Of a stretch of 64,000 bases of DNA, positions 30,101 through 35,616 are shown piece by piece. The stretch comes from Rhodeus uyekii (Eukaryota > Chordata > Actinopteri > Cypriniformes > Acheilognathidae), in contig JAWRVZ010000029.1 of assembly GCA_037043235.1 (NCBI GenBank), forward strand, positions 3,593,501-3,657,500, in the 5' to 3' direction. Below the pieces are notes generated by a model. That model did no database searches, was not told the origin of the DNA, and saw only the letters and a program-made list of their open reading frames with translations. A program made the translations under genes and the position numbers. The first letter of the stretch is position 1, and every line of letters starts with the position of its first letter.

Positions 30101-30851
30101 TGATTCCCTGAGTTCCCCCAGCTGTAGCAGTACTCTCAACGGTGTGGAGCAAAGTGGCTATCAAAGTCCAGATTCTCCCAAGCTACCAGAAGGCCAGAGC
30201 AGACCAGCATCGGACCTTAATGGTATCAGCTGCGATGGCTCATGGGCCAAAAGCGGCTCAACATCAACCAGGCAGGAGCACGAAAGGACTCAATCAAGCA
30301 AAGATTCGCCTACTTCACTCCCCAATGGCATTAGCAACAGTGCGTCTCTTTCCAGAGATTCTACGTTAAAACGACTTCGAAACCAGGCGGCTGCAGCTAG
30401 CAGGATTCATCCCAGCCAGACTCAGACAGCCACTGGGGAAAGCAGGAGTAAAGATGGCATCGTTCCAAAGGAGGTGGGTCATGGAAGAACCCTTTCCAGT
30501 AAGAGCTTGACCAAACTCTCTCTATCCAATGGCACTCTGAATGGGAAGACTGTTGAGGCAAAGAAAAGCGGTACTGCTCTCAAGAGTGGCAATAAAATGG
30601 TTACTAGCAGAGAAAACCAGGTTTGTTCAAGCACGGCTAATATAAAACGGGCCCACAGCTCATCCAGTATTCAGAGCAGGCTAGATATGACTTTGAAAAG
30701 GACATCGTCTCTCCAAAGAAATGGCCCATTGATACCGGTCCCCCATAAAGGACTTACAGTTGATAAATCCTCCTATGCAACACTACAGAGAGTCAGATAC
30801 AGCAGCACTTCCCTTGGCAGACAGAGACGTGTGCCCGAGTCCTGCTTCTGA
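2754..30851 (+). CDS. usp43: usp43, ubiquitin-specific peptidase 43 (3' part, 8 exons, 5' end outside window)
   Basis: Deubiquitinase of the USP (C19 cysteine peptidase) family, expected to cleave ubiquitin from substrates. Eight exons at 2754-2865, 6010-6113, 9256-9333, 9473-9602, 10757-11102, 14863-15021, 29032-29190 and 29824-30851 all have AG/GT borders and compatible phases, giving about 704 codons without an internal stop. The order of conserved blocks follows human USP43: RFGPPFL, VVGGSASYSYL, GGPPHVKL, SCTLDECF, WKCPHC, TLPDILILHLKRF, GGHYTAYCRN, YDDSTVEP, PLRWSF, LVEYLES and a C-terminus ending in PES-F. The catalytic His box (GGHYTAY) and Asp box (YAYDDSTV) are present; the Cys box must lie upstream. 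The paralog USP31 shares the fold, but the PLRWSF/LVEYLES tail and the extreme C-terminus fit USP43 better. Whether it is copy a or b of a fish duplicate cannot be told here. Confidence 0.93.
2935..5222 (+). repeat. tandem array of a 22-bp unit in a usp43 intron
   Basis: About 2.3 kb built from variants of a 22-bp unit (core ttgcttgagtttagcttata). The middle part, about 3950-4600, is almost pure. The flanks mix shorter forms (ggtttagctataagtttagc) and contain larger duplicated blocks; for example tagcaatgagtttagctata occurs three times (about 3842, 3906 and 4689). The 102-codon open frame at 3276-3584 is only the repeat read as FSYRLYK. Confidence 0.97.
5548..5720 (+). mobile_element. partial copy of a dispersed MITE
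   Basis: Starts with acagtactgttcaaaagttt, matching the left end of the more complete copy at 14357-14626. Only the left part is clear. Confidence 0.4.
6010..6113 (+). CDS. usp43: usp43 exon B
   Basis: The acceptor is TTTTCATTAG ending at 6009, not the nearer TTTCAG at 6017. Only the first keeps phase 0 with the preceding exon. It encodes NFRVLFKIHVVGG and then SYSYLNPQDGRPLYHPAVD. The donor CAG|GTAATG is at 6114 and the exon ends in phase 2. A (GT)n microsatellite begins a few bases into the intron. Confidence 0.88.
6119..6160 (+). repeat. (GT)n microsatellite next to the exon B donor
   Basis: About 21 GT repeats. The tract begins five bases after the intron starts at 6114. Confidence 0.97.
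6161..7744 (+). other. usp43 intron, no feature seen
   Basis: AT-rich sequence between the GT tract and the element at 7747. No exon, RNA gene or transposon end recognised. Confidence 0.4.
7747..8612. mobile_element. TA-flanked DNA transposon, Tigger/pogo-like, 866 bp
   Basis: Ends CAGTGGAACCTGGTTATG and, on the other strand, CAGTGGAGTTCACTTAT. It is flanked by TA on both sides (7745-7746, 8613-8614). Outer motifs recur inverted near the right end (gacataacc, gttccact). No transposase is left. The TA duplication and CAGT-G start fit the Tc1-mariner/Tigger group; this is inference. Confidence 0.6.
8156..8306. repeat. long inverted repeat inside the TA-flanked element
   Basis: The left arm 8156-8215 (gctgagcag ... 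tcagaacagaagcaggtgtg ... aagcctcatactt) is mirrored by 8241-8306 (agtatgaggctt ... cacacctgctttt ... ctctgctcagc). A transcript could fold into a hairpin of about 60 bp per arm with a loop of some 25 bases. Confidence 0.85.
9256..9333 (+). CDS. usp43: usp43 exon C
   Basis: Acceptor tctcctcag ends at 9255 and completes the split Arg codon. The exon encodes ALKLCGSGGPPHVKLIVEWE and then HRIKD. Donor TG|GTAATG lies at 9334, phase 2. The PPHVKL-VEW block is shared with human USP43. Confidence 0.88.
9473..9602 (+). CDS. usp43: usp43 exon D
   Basis: Acceptor gtgtgcag ends at 9472. The exon encodes LFGNIQEEVVKDSESVRAQQ, a His/Gln stretch, and SCTLDECFELYTKEEQ, the USP domain segment before the second zinc-ribbon cysteines. 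Donor CAA|GTAAAC is at 9603, phase 0. The short intron of 139 bp before it is normal. Confidence 0.9.
9975..10105. repeat. palindromic repeat with (TA)n loop
   Basis: The left arm (ctggtctcagctgtcatgca ... atgaaagttacttgaagaga) is mirrored on the right (tctcttcaagtaactttcat ... tgcatgacagctgagacc), with arms of about 55 bp around a TA-rich loop. It resembles a foldback element; no target duplication was recognised. Confidence 0.85.
10115..10160. repeat. 46-bp perfect palindrome
   Basis: Arms of 21 bp (ctgaaacacatgcatgataa plus one base) around the loop TCTG, with an exact mirror. It starts ten bases after the larger palindrome. Confidence 0.93.
10757..11102 (+). CDS. usp43: usp43 exon E (fingers cysteines and catalytic His box)
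   Basis: Acceptor cctcgtcag ends at 10756; donor ACAG|GTGAGA starts at 11103, phase 1. It encodes 115 residues: LAPDDAWKCPHC (the CxxC of the zinc-binding fingers subdomain), SLWTLPDILILHLKRF (a USP signature helix and strand), NKLSTLVRFPL, a variable loop, LDFLYDLYAVCNHHG and GGHYT. The last holds the catalytic His, with the box completed by the next exon. The open frame running past the donor to 11293 is intron. Confidence 0.94.
11103..12353 (+). other. usp43 intron, no feature seen
   Basis: No exon or transposon end recognised between exon E and the LTR-like copy at 12354. Confidence 0.4.
12354..12612 (+). mobile_element. LTR-like dispersed repeat
   Basis: Starts TGTCACATCC and shares gttttcattcagtcacgtgt and cccgccactcgt-type blocks with the minus-strand copy ending at 25907. 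No protein coding. Called LTR-like because of the TGTCAC start and the polyA-like attaaac near the end. Confidence 0.45.
12613..14356 (+). other. usp43 intron, no feature seen
   Basis: AT-rich intron. Short open frames here match nothing I recognise. Confidence 0.4.
14357..14626. mobile_element. MITE, about 270 bp, with inverted ends
   Basis: The left end tactactgttcaaaggtttg and the right end caaaacttttgaacagcagt are inverted copies of one terminal motif that is common in teleost genomes. No coding capacity. Partial copies lie at 5548 and 16080. Confidence 0.65.
14863..15021 (+). CDS. usp43: usp43 exon F (catalytic Asp box, end of USP domain)
   Basis: Acceptor ttttgagcag ends at 14862; the first two bases complete the Ala of GGHYTAY. 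It encodes YCRNSVDGQWYAYDDSTVEP, with the third catalytic residue in the YDDS motif, then RGAYILFYQRRD, the usual last strand of a USP domain. Donor CGAG|GTGAAC is at 15022, phase 1. The 14-kb intron that follows holds the DIRS element. Confidence 0.93.
15415..15783 (-). mobile_element. solo LTR, 369 bp
   Basis: Termini TGTTAC and GTAACA. The flanks ctact and ctacc differ at one base, which fits a worn 5-bp target duplication. The minus strand has a tataaaag-like block. It contains an internal direct duplication of about 40 bp (taacaatgaccttacagaca). No internal retroviral genes. Confidence 0.6.
15848..16036 (-). mobile_element. LTR fragment related to the solo LTR at 53234
   Basis: Shares aaaacataaaatccaggcct, gcgctgtc and tcactcctccttttat blocks in order with 53234-53555, so it belongs to the same family in the same orientation. 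Its ends are worn. Confidence 0.55.
16080..16216. mobile_element. partial MITE copy
   Basis: The right end ccccaagttttgaacaatag matches the inverted end of the element at 14357-14626; the left end is missing. Confidence 0.4.
16975..17275 (+). repeat. dispersed teleost repeat (tttatatagcgc type)
   Basis: Contains caactttatttatatagcgc and further on aaaccttgggagaaaccagg, blocks seen at very high copy in cyprinid genomes. Family name unknown to me. A shorter relative (tatttatttatatagtgctt) is at 29385-29440. Confidence 0.6.
17600..18831 (-). pseudogene. decayed DIRS gag, interrupted by an LTR
   Basis: Minus-strand translation in pieces matches the intact gag ORF at 19446-20915, in the same order. 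At 18490-18831 it has QHARSALEG, GAGPAAA and SSEEELDV. At 17940-18110 it has EDSGYTKM, near the GYGAMPRVEESL region. At 17640-17930 it has IGHSLAALDSTERKL and FLLDA-ISPTGLFG. Several stops and frame changes break it. A 400-bp LTR sits between the first two pieces. Length and order suggest one old DIRS copy oriented opposite to the intact element. Confidence 0.7.
18114..18513 (-). mobile_element. solo LTR, about 400 bp, inserted in DIRS gag relic
   Basis: Read on the minus strand it starts TGTCAGGTTCAGTTCC. It has tatatatatt (promoter-like) and gttaataaataacc (polyadenylation-like), and it ends GACGTGACA. Its position between two gag fragments shows that it inserted after the gag copy. No clear target duplication remains. 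Confidence 0.65.
19143..19189 (+). repeat. DIRS left terminal repeat, outer part
   Basis: 47 bases (gttccctgtcaagggaactc to gattgggaac) that are the exact reverse complement of 24103-24149. Confidence 0.93.
19270..19316 (+). repeat. DIRS left terminal repeat, inner part
   Basis: 47 bases (gacccgggagtataaaggca to gcgggttagctt) that are the exact reverse complement of 24251-24297. Confidence 0.93.
19280..19286 (+). promoter_or_regulatory. candidate TATA box of the DIRS element
   Basis: TATAAAG inside the left inverted repeat, about 160 bases before the gag start. The palindromic cgtgatgacgtcatcacg (19248-19265) just upstream holds a CRE-like TGACGTCA. Function is inferred from position. Confidence 0.4.
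19446..20915 (+). CDS. DIRS gag-like protein (489 aa)
   Basis: First ORF of the DIRS element, in the gag position; it probably forms the nucleoprotein particle. The N-terminus has a Cys/His cluster (C9, C13, H23, C26, C29, H34, C44, C47) that could bind zinc. The middle is Ser/Glu-rich (LSSSEELDV), followed by a helical part (residues about 300-400, with SIGRSMAALVATERHLWLNL) and a Lys/Arg/Gln-rich C-terminus suited to nucleic acid binding. The start ATG follows a run of A and lies 130 bases after the inverted repeat. The relic at 17600-18831 preserves parts of it, which shows it is a real coding region. No enzyme motif is visible. Confidence 0.85.
   Translation: MAEQVFRRCVTPCPRFLSGRDTHALCVACMGEEHARSALEGTDCADCLQMSLRTLRSRLAVFEETARASGPRGSGPAAAEAQRRLRSWGSQMDLSEGSETGLAFSPPLPGRSSPVREPEARPVAVSSDPDEAILQLSSSEELDVVSIDADEEVPPAPSPASDELLEVVTRATARLGLEWPAERTHARPKSRLDERFLPSRAPPQRRCLPFFPDLHTEVSRSWNRPASHRVHNSETAVYASLVGAKERGYGAMPRVEESLANHLAPHSPQPLKAPVLPTKPLRVTSSLVGRAYSSAGQAAACLHTSSMLQAYQAELLADLDEEGGIGPEAVAELRRATDLSLRAARETAASIGRSMAALVATERHLWLNLTTLSQKDKNILLDAPLTPPGLFGDAVKLAVERFQEAAKQEAAFRKILPRRPQGSQARAAFHPQPSTSSYRAGQKLSVATRQPPPKKKGRASGQQPQPQPSGRQTDLRVVLQGKKAKSKRP
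20980..23043 (+). CDS. DIRS reverse transcriptase-RNase H, Dam-like tail (687 aa)
   Basis: Copies element RNA into DNA. RT: KDGGMRPILDLRLLN, then TIDLKDAYFHI (catalytic D196), LPFGLALSPR and YIDDW (D262, D263). RNase H: STDASRAGWGAVL (D427), HINALEMMAV (E459), RTDNTSVVSYINHQGG (D484) and LGADFLSRQG (D535). After it come VDLFAS, GW-LPLYAFPP and LTLVAP-WPG, which line up with the DNA-adenine-methyltransferase-like domain of DIRS elements; the usual NPPY-type motif reads AFPP, so methylation activity is doubtful. The ATG lies 64 bases after the gag stop. The end overlaps the recombinase ORF by 427 bases in another frame. All RT and RNase H acidic residues are intact. Confidence 0.93.
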   Translation: MAPVDLVSRESQSDQGPGGLPQLSPRQGALGRLPPLRRVLEHPLQVQRPGVETRTETGLERLVPLVEFLAAWARLPGISQWVLRIIHVGYTIQFRSNPPKFAGVLRTEVDPGQARVLEQEVESLLRKEAIEYVPLSATDSGFYSRYFIVPKKDGGMRPILDLRLLNKTVRRLKFRMLTLKQIVSQIKSEDWFVTIDLKDAYFHISILPQHRKFLRFAFGGKAYQYRVLPFGLALSPRTFTKCMDAALAPLRSTGIRVLNYIDDWLILAQTQELAVRHRDVVLAHMKELGLRLNAKKSILSPVQRTTFLGVVWDSASMSARLSPVRIAAVLSLVQDIKLGQLLTVKHFQRVLGLMAAASSVIPLGLLHMRPLQWWLKTRGFSPRGNPFRLIKVSRRCLRALHPWKQNWFLSQKLALGAICHRVMLSTDASRAGWGAVLRDRSARGLWDGHHLSWHINALEMMAVRMALRAFLPDLRGRHVVVRTDNTSVVSYINHQGGLRSRRLSKLAIRILLWAQRELLSLRAVYIPGAQNLGADFLSRQGPRPGEWRLHTQVVEQIWERFGQAQVDLFASRETTHCPLWFSLYLPAPLGLDAMRQGWPNLPLYAFPPVALLPGVLEKVRREKVRLTLVAPRWPGRVWFSDLVSLLDGTPWEIPVRRDLLSQAQGRIFHPHPELWKLWVWPLRGPSS
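22617..24038 (+). CDS. DIRS tyrosine recombinase (473 aa)
   Basis: Integrates the circular DNA form of the element. The C-terminal catalytic fold has Arg I in SLKRIGDMQALS (R295), HSTR (H424, R427) and the nucleophile in FIRFYQLD (Y460). N-terminal to it are a SAM-like core-binding part (APSTRKLYAQKWKIFTSW) and LKVYVAAIAAYH. The frame is open from 20964, but that upstream part only shadows RT. I chose ATG 22617 because the first ATG before the conserved core has a counterpart in the relic at 51870 (both followed by a GGGADL motif). A start nearer 22956 or translational coupling is possible. It overlaps the RT ORF end. Confidence 0.88.
   Translation: MATPHSGGGADLGEIRPGSSGSVCVSRDDSLPTLVLPLSSSASRPGRHEARVAKSTPVCLSPRSSAPRGSGEGSPGEGPSHSSCPALAGQGVVFGPGVPPRRHSVGDSGQEGPPVPGSGEDFPSSPRTVETVGLAPEGAQLIESGLSAEVVETILHSRAPSTRKLYAQKWKIFTSWCCEKQLNPVTCQVGTVLEFLQERFAAGLSPSTLKVYVAAIAAYHVPLSGASLGRDPLIVRFLRGTQRLRPVVRSRVPPWDLSLVLQALSQAPFEPLDEISDKHLTLKTLFLLAISSLKRIGDMQALSVAPSCLEFAPGLAKAFLYPKPGYVPKVLSSPMRHIVLQALCPPPFTDHDQELKNRVCPVRALDAYVHRTATWRRSDQIFVCFGAPRGSPASKPTMSRWISESISLAYELAGQQCPLSVRAHSTRSMAASKTFFAGASLADICDAAGWSSPHTFIRFYQLDLNPALGSLLS
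24103..24149 (-). repeat. DIRS internal complementary region
   Basis: Exact inverted copy of 19143-19189, placed just after the recombinase stop and before the right repeat, as expected for the DIRS internal complementary region used to circularise. It is followed by palindromes ggttacgtacgtaacc and gttccctaagagggaac (24150-24190). Confidence 0.85.
24251..24297 (-). repeat. DIRS right inverted repeat (partial)
   Basis: Exact reverse complement of 19270-19316. Identity stops at 24297, so only about 47 bp of the possible 174-bp repeat remains. Confidence 0.88.
24669..24970 (+). mobile_element. LTR copy 1 of a short LTR element
   Basis: Starts TGTCAGTCACACCATTTGG and shares nearly all of its length with 25124-25373 (gtgttggactgctatt, tttattaa-agactgcct). 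The end is uncertain. Confidence 0.6.
25051..25140 (+). pseudogene. gag-like N-terminal fragment between two LTRs
   Basis: ATG at 25051 opens MDLSTLQLMYLEQGERSLRK then YLEIF. The pattern Leu-x-Gln-x-x-x-x-Leu-x-x-Tyr-x-x-x-Phe is that of fish gypsy-type Gag N-termini and resembles the fragments at 35789, 49155 and 54225. It runs straight into the second LTR, so it is a stub. Confidence 0.5.
25124..25373 (+). mobile_element. LTR copy 2 of a short LTR element
   Basis: Direct repeat of 24669-24970. It ends GTTGTGACA, giving TG...CA termini. With copy 1 it encloses only about 150 bp, so most of the element interior is lost. Confidence 0.6.
25565..25907 (-). mobile_element. LTR-like dispersed repeat
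   Basis: Read on the minus strand it begins TGTCACACCGTCACAGCG, then gttttcattcagtcacgtgt and cccgccactca, as in the copy at 12354, and has a cattaaagtc polyadenylation-like block. The other end is not defined. Confidence 0.5.
26131..26225. mobile_element. shortened MITE (aaagggatagttcacc type)
   Basis: Contains ttaaagggatagttcaccta and ccgttccaaacctgtatgtc, with a mirrored caggtttgaatgacatgaaa. These are the terminal and subterminal blocks of a MITE very common in fish. The middle is deleted. Confidence 0.5.
26713..27768. mobile_element. TA-flanked MITE, 1.06 kb, holding another element
   Basis: Ends ccgtatttttcgccatatca and, inverted, ccgtatttttcgccgcataa. TA flanks lie on both sides (26711-26712, 27769-27770), and the inner motif agacgc is also mirrored. 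No transposase. The second inverted-repeat element lies inside at 27010-27436. Confidence 0.8.
27010..27436. mobile_element. inverted-repeat element nested in the MITE
   Basis: Left end ggtgttgtaccgaaatctga ctccccgg with its exact mirror at the right end (ccggggagtcagatttcggtacaacacc). A second pair of inverted blocks lies inside (cacctgtgaaaatctcactc against gagtgagatattcacaggtg). The flanks read tgg on both sides, a possible 3-bp duplication. Confidence 0.75.
27769..28167 (+). other. usp43 intron, nothing recognised
   Basis: AT-rich, with a purine-rich stretch near 27835-27950 (aagatc/aagacc repeats). No gene seen. Confidence 0.35.
28168..28716 (+). pseudogene. Tc1-like transposase, 5'-truncated and frameshifted
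   Basis: DDE transposase relic. The frames together give VMVWGMFSWHT, a block around QQDNAPCHKA (second Asp region) and SPDLNPIEHLWDVVEQEL (the Glu box region), then ESMPRRIKAVLKAKAG, the usual C-terminus. At least one frameshift separates the Asp and Glu parts (the frame changes near 28450). It ends in cctaaaggattactaggaac read on the minus strand, a Tc1 terminal repeat. The left half of the gene is missing, so it is dead. Confidence 0.8.
29032..29190 (+). CDS. usp43: usp43 exon G (Ser-rich linker)
   Basis: Acceptor gacccacag ends at 29031; the first two bases complete a Gly codon. It encodes SSSSTSDHWLIRL followed by a Ser/Asn-rich linker and HVPVIHEPVNEDK. The SDHWL-RL block just after the catalytic domain also occurs in human USP43. 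Donor AAAG|GTCTGT is at 29191, phase 1. Confidence 0.88.
29824..30851 (+). CDS. usp43: usp43 last coding exon (C-terminal tail, stop)
   Basis: Acceptor ttttttaag ends at 29823. The exon encodes about 342 residues with no catalytic fold: VRSVRGHSMSM, PLRWSFASRDR, DELVEYLESGRRPR, then a long low-complexity Ser/Lys/Thr-rich tail that is probably disordered. It ends in SLGRQRRVPESCF. Human USP43 has the same PLRWSF, LVEYLES and C-terminal SLGR..PES-F landmarks, with a longer middle part. The stop is TGA at 30849-30851. Confidence 0.93.
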
Positions 30852-32966
30852 CAGGTTTCACCTCCACTTGGGAAATAGTGTTTGTATATGTTTTATGCAT
30901 CTGGCAGGGTTTAAAGATTACACACTTTTGATCTTTTCCAAGACATAGTAAGCATTGTGTGCACCTTGTTTTTGCAAAATTCAAGGGAGCAGATACCCAA
31001 TGTTGTGCTGTCTAGTTACAGCTTGATTGGAATTGAGGCACGAAAAATGTTCTTTGTAATCAATTGTGAGTTGAGTCTCCCATTTGTATTACAGTTTCTG
31101 TCCAATGTAGATCCAAATGTGCATCCAAATTGTTTCCATTACAATAGGGATGCTGCCTTAAAAGATTGCCACCTATGTAGGGCGCAGGGCGAAAGGTTCA
31201 CTTGGATAAGCTCACTAAGTTTTGAAATGGAGTATGTTTTCCCTCTCAAATCTTTTTTCTCATCTCATTCAATTGTTGGTATGAACAGTACTGAACTTGC
31301 ATATCTCAAAGCCTGTTCTTAAATCTCCATTTATAACTGCAAATATGTAGCATTCCACGCTAGTTGCTGGAATAATAATCCCGATTAGCAGGAACGATAT
31401 AGTAGGATCTGCTTAAATGTAACAATTGAAGTCTTCTTTACGCTTTCATTGGAACTTTTTGGTGTATTTATACAAGTGCCTTTCTTTGCAATGATCTCAG
31501 GAGAGTGATGTTCGAAGGAATAGTTGTTTTTGTTTTTTTACTCATGAATATACATGCACACACCTCACCACAGATCAAGCAAATCCACAAACAGTACAAA
31601 CATTTGATTTCACTCCCACACAACATCCCAAATGACACTAAATGTTTCAATGTATACCTTGCTCTCTACTGAATTCACTTGTTTTCTAACAGGAATGGAC
31701 TATGCAAGCACAATCAGACATGTGACTTATCGCGCTCGTGTCTGAGTTCAATGTATTTAAGCATCAGCTGGGAATTGAGCGCTGAGTGCAAAAAGGTGCT
31801 GATGCTAAAATGTAGCAATATCCTTCAACATTTTGTAAAGAAATATTCATATTGTAAAGTGAAGATAGATGAGGAAAAAAATGGGCAGTATCTTATAACA
31901 ATATCTAACAAAGGGAATAAAAATATATATGAGAAGAAATATGAGATATATGAGAAGTTTTGATATGATGCATGTCATATCCTTACGTTTGGAAATATGG
32001 ATCAGAATAATGGTTTTCTTCTGAGTATTTTTCTCTTATTACTGCATAGTCAAAGTTTTTTTAACCAGTTGGACTTCATAGTTGAAATCACAACTTAGAC
32101 TTCAAGACACAAAAAACACTTTCAAGTTACAAACCGCCGAAGTCGCTCTTATATGTTCAAAATAGGGTGGCTAGAAATGGATGAATTTCAGCTTAAAATT
32201 CACCTAACAACTATGACCACAACTTAATTGAGTCTAATTAACAAGCAAGACATGTACTATTACTTAACTCTGTTATGCCACTTACACTTTAAATAATTCA
32301 TGAAATAATAATCCCAATGCAGTTTCCAGATCTCCGGAGTGATGTTGTGCCCTCATATCGCTAACCAATCTGAATATGATAATGCTTTATGTGAACTGTT
32401 CACCTGAAATTAGACTCCTCATGTTATTGTTAATGTGCACTAAACCTGAAGAGCCACGCTTATGTAATAGGCTACTTAAAAAGCAATGAATTATGATTAA
32501 TGTTGTTGGATGTTATGATTACTGAGGACATCTACTCTGAAAGATCATGTACTCCTGTGCTCCTGGGGGAGTTTTTAATACAATGTTTTTGTACCACACT
32601 TTTTAATTGGATGGATTATGTGTAATTAAATATATGCTGAGATGCTTGTTAGCTATAAAGATATCAAGCAAGTCATTACACAGTTTGTGCTAACACATTG
32701 CACCTAGTTTATCTTTAGACTAGTAAATTGAACACTCTGCCACAACTTTTCTAAACACGTTTTTAATGAGTTGTTTGTTTCTGTTAAAAAAAAATAGATG
32801 CATTTGCAATCAATCAATTAATCTTTCACTGCCTCTGAGATTGTTATTCCTAACCAGTCATGCAATACAATCTAAGTGTCAATACCAGTGTATGCTGTGA
32901 ATCTGATTGTTACAATAATGGCAGCTATATTGCAGATATAAATAAAACATTGTTGCCAATGTAGTG
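30852..32966 (+). other. usp43: usp43 3' UTR (extent inferred)
   Basis: AT-rich sequence with no convincing ORF after the stop. An AATAAA hexamer at 32941-32946 is followed by a GT-rich stretch (tgttattgtgtttt, 32977-32990), the arrangement expected at a cleavage site, which predicts an end near 32965. Another AATAAA at 31916-31921 could give a shorter form. I see no transposon ends inside. The extent is inference only. Confidence 0.5.
32941..32946 (+). promoter_or_regulatory. candidate polyadenylation signal of usp43
   Basis: AATAAA with a GT-rich element about 35 bases downstream. It is the last canonical hexamer before the next repeat block at 33.1 kb. Confidence 0.45.
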
Positions 32967-33339
32967 CATAAGCAGTGTTATTGTGTTTTAGATATTGCCG
33001 TTTCCTTGACTACAGTTATGCATATGATTGTCAAATTTGTGCTATTCAAATGACACAATTTAGCCATATTGTCTTCATTTAAAGGGCTATGCTTATATAT
33101 TAAAGTGAAAATCATATGAAAACATTTTAAAAACACATGTGTGTATGTTGCAGGCAGGGACAAAACAGGATCTAAGTGCAGCACTCATTTATTAGAAACC
33201 AAGTTTAAAAAACAAAACACTCTAGAATTTCCAAAAGCCCTGAAGGCACCAGGTGAGGATCCAGGGCTGCGCCAACCTTTCAGGGGGCTAAGGCGATTTG
33301 GCCACGCTGGGGTTGGCCATTATGTCTGATATTCGGCAG

Positions 33340-33356
33340 CCCCCCCCCCCCCCCCC
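33340..33356 (+). repeat. poly(C) tract
   Basis: Seventeen C in a row. Confidence 0.95.
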
Positions 33357-33474
33357 TCATAGGCTGTAGTGGGCTCGTGACTCTGCTCTGGAGAATATTC
33401 TGAAGTGTAGCCCACACACACACAATAGCTCCGTGGCCATCACAGCCATCACCACCTTTTCTAGTGCGCATTTG

Positions 33475-35505
33475 GGGACTTATCTCGTTGGAGCCGGCTG
33501 GAGGACTTGTCTCATGGTAGGGATTGTCTTTAAGCATGCTGCTGTCTTGTTGAAGCAGGCTGGTGGGACTTGTTTTACTGAAGGACTTGTCTTATTGGAG
33601 CAGGATGAGGGACTTGCCTCGCTGGAGGACTTGTCTTGTTGGAGCAGGCTGGGGAACTTGTCTTGTTGGAGCAGGCTGGTGGGACTTGCCTTGCTGGAGG
33701 ACTTGTCTTGTTGGAGCAGGCTTGGGGACTTGTCTTGTTGGAGCAGGCTGGGGACTTGTCTTGTTGGAGCAGGCTTAGGGACATGTCTTGTTGGAGCAGG
33801 CTGGGGGACTTGTCTTGTTGGAGCAGGCTTGGGGACTTGTCTTGTTGGAGCAGGCTGGGGGACTTGTCTTGTTGGAGCAGGCTGGGGGACTTGTCTTGTT
33901 GAAGAAGGCTGGAGGACTTTTCTCACAGTAGGAATTGTCTTGGATCAGGCTGGTGAACTTGTCTTGTTGGAGCAGGATGAGGGACTTGCCTCGCTGGAGG
34001 ACTTGTCTTGTTGGAGCAGGCTGGGGGACTTGTCTTGTTGGAGCAGGCTGAGGGACTTGTCTTGTTGGAGCAGGCTGAGGGACTTGTCTTGTTGGAGCAG
34101 GCTGGGGGACTTGTCTTGTTGGAGCAGGCTGGGGGACTTGTCTTGTTGGAGCAGGCTGAGGGACTTGTCTTGTTGGAGCAGGCTGGGGGACTTGTCTTGT
34201 TGGAGCAGGCTGGGGGACTTGTCTTGTTGGAGCAGGCTTGGGGACTTGTCTTGTTGGAGCAGGCTGGGGGACTTGTCTTGTTGGAGCAGGCTAGTGGGAC
34301 TTGTCTCACTGGAGGACTTGTCTTGTTGGAGCAAGCTTGGGGACTTGTCTTGTTGGAGCAGGCTTGGGGACTTGTATTGTTGGAGCAGGCTTGCGGACTT
34401 GTCTTGTTGGAGCAGGCTGGGGGACTTGTCTTGTTGCAGAAGGCTGGAGGACTTTTCTCACGGTAGGAATTGTCTTGGAGCAGGCTGTGGAACTTGTCTT
34501 GTTGAAGCAGGCTGGTGGGACTTGTCTCACTGGAGGACTCGTCTTGTTGGAGCAGGCTTGGGGACTTGTCTTGTTGGAGCAGGCTGGGGGACTTGTCTTG
34601 TTGCAGAAGGCTGGAGGACTTTTCTCACGGTAGGAATTGTCTTGGAGCAGGCTGGGGAACTTGTCTTGTTGAAGCAGGCTGGTGGGACTTGTCTCACTGG
34701 AGGACACGTCTCATTGGAGCAGGATGAGGTACTTGCCTCGCTGGAGGGCTTGTCTTGTTGGAGCAGGCTGGGGGACTTGTCTCACTGGAGGACTCGTCTT
34801 GTTGGAGCAGGCTTGGGGACTTGTCTTGTTGGAGCAGGCTGGGGGACTTGTCTTGTTGCAGAAGGCTGGAGGACTTTTCTCACGGTAGGAATTGTCTTGG
34901 AGCAGGCTCTGGGACTTGTCTTGTTGGAGCAGGCTGGTGGGACTTGTCTCACTGGAGGACTCGTCTTGTTGGAGCAGGCTTGGGGACTTGTCTTGTTGGA
35001 GCAGGCTGGGGGACTTGTCTTGTTGCAGAAGGCTGGAGGACTTTTCTCACGGTAGGAATTGTCTTGGAGCAGGCTGTGGAACTTGTCTTGTTGAAGCAGG
35101 CTGGTGGGACTTGTCTCACTGGAGGACTCGTCTTGTTGGAGCAGGCTTGGGGACTTGTCTTGTTGGAGCAGGCTGGGGGACTTGTCTTGTTGCAGAAGGC
35201 TGGAGGACTTTTCTCACGGTAGGAATTGTCTTGGAGCAGGCTGGGGAACTTGTCTTGTTGAAGCAGGCTGGTGGGACTTGTCTCACTGGAGGACACGTCT
35301 CATTGGAGCAGGATGAGGTACTTGCCTCGCTGGAGGGCTTGTCTTATTGGAGCAGGCTGGGGGACTTGTCTCACTGGAGGACTCGTCTTGTTGGAGCATG
35401 CTGGGGAACTTGTTTCACTATATGACTTGTCTTGTTGGACCAGGCAAGGGGACTTGTCTAGCTGGAGGACTTGTCTTGTTGGAGCAGGCTGGGGGATGGG
35501 CCTCG
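33475..35505. repeat. 27-bp minisatellite with 168-bp higher-order unit
   Basis: About 70 units of 27 bp (core gacttgtcttgttggagcag followed by gctgggg). Variants such as ttgcagaaggctggaggact are spaced regularly: their copies at about 34437, 34605, 34858, 35026 and 35194 lie 168, 253, 168 and 168 bp apart, showing a 168-bp higher-order repeat. Because 27 is nine codons and the unit has no stop in any frame, all six frames stay open for hundreds of codons (540 on the + strand from 33433). I do not call this a protein. Confidence 0.97.
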
Positions 35506-35616
35506 CTGGAACAGACCAGGATGGATATGATGGAGTGGCAGCGCAGTTCTACGCCACACCAACCATGTAAAGCAAGCCCACACTCCTCAGCACCAGGTCC
35601 AAGTAGCGTTCCAAAG

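Noticed and set aside
31679..31963. 94-codon ORF after usp43
   Set aside because: It lies in the inferred 3' UTR, has AT-driven Lys/Ile/Tyr content and no motif.
33433..35055. 540-codon ORF on the + strand and long minus-strand ORFs over the same region
   Set aside because: They are the 27-bp repeat read in different frames; all six frames are open, so openness carries no information.
33475..35505. Array resembling a CRISPR
   Set aside because: Units are contiguous with no unique spacers, and the DNA is vertebrate.
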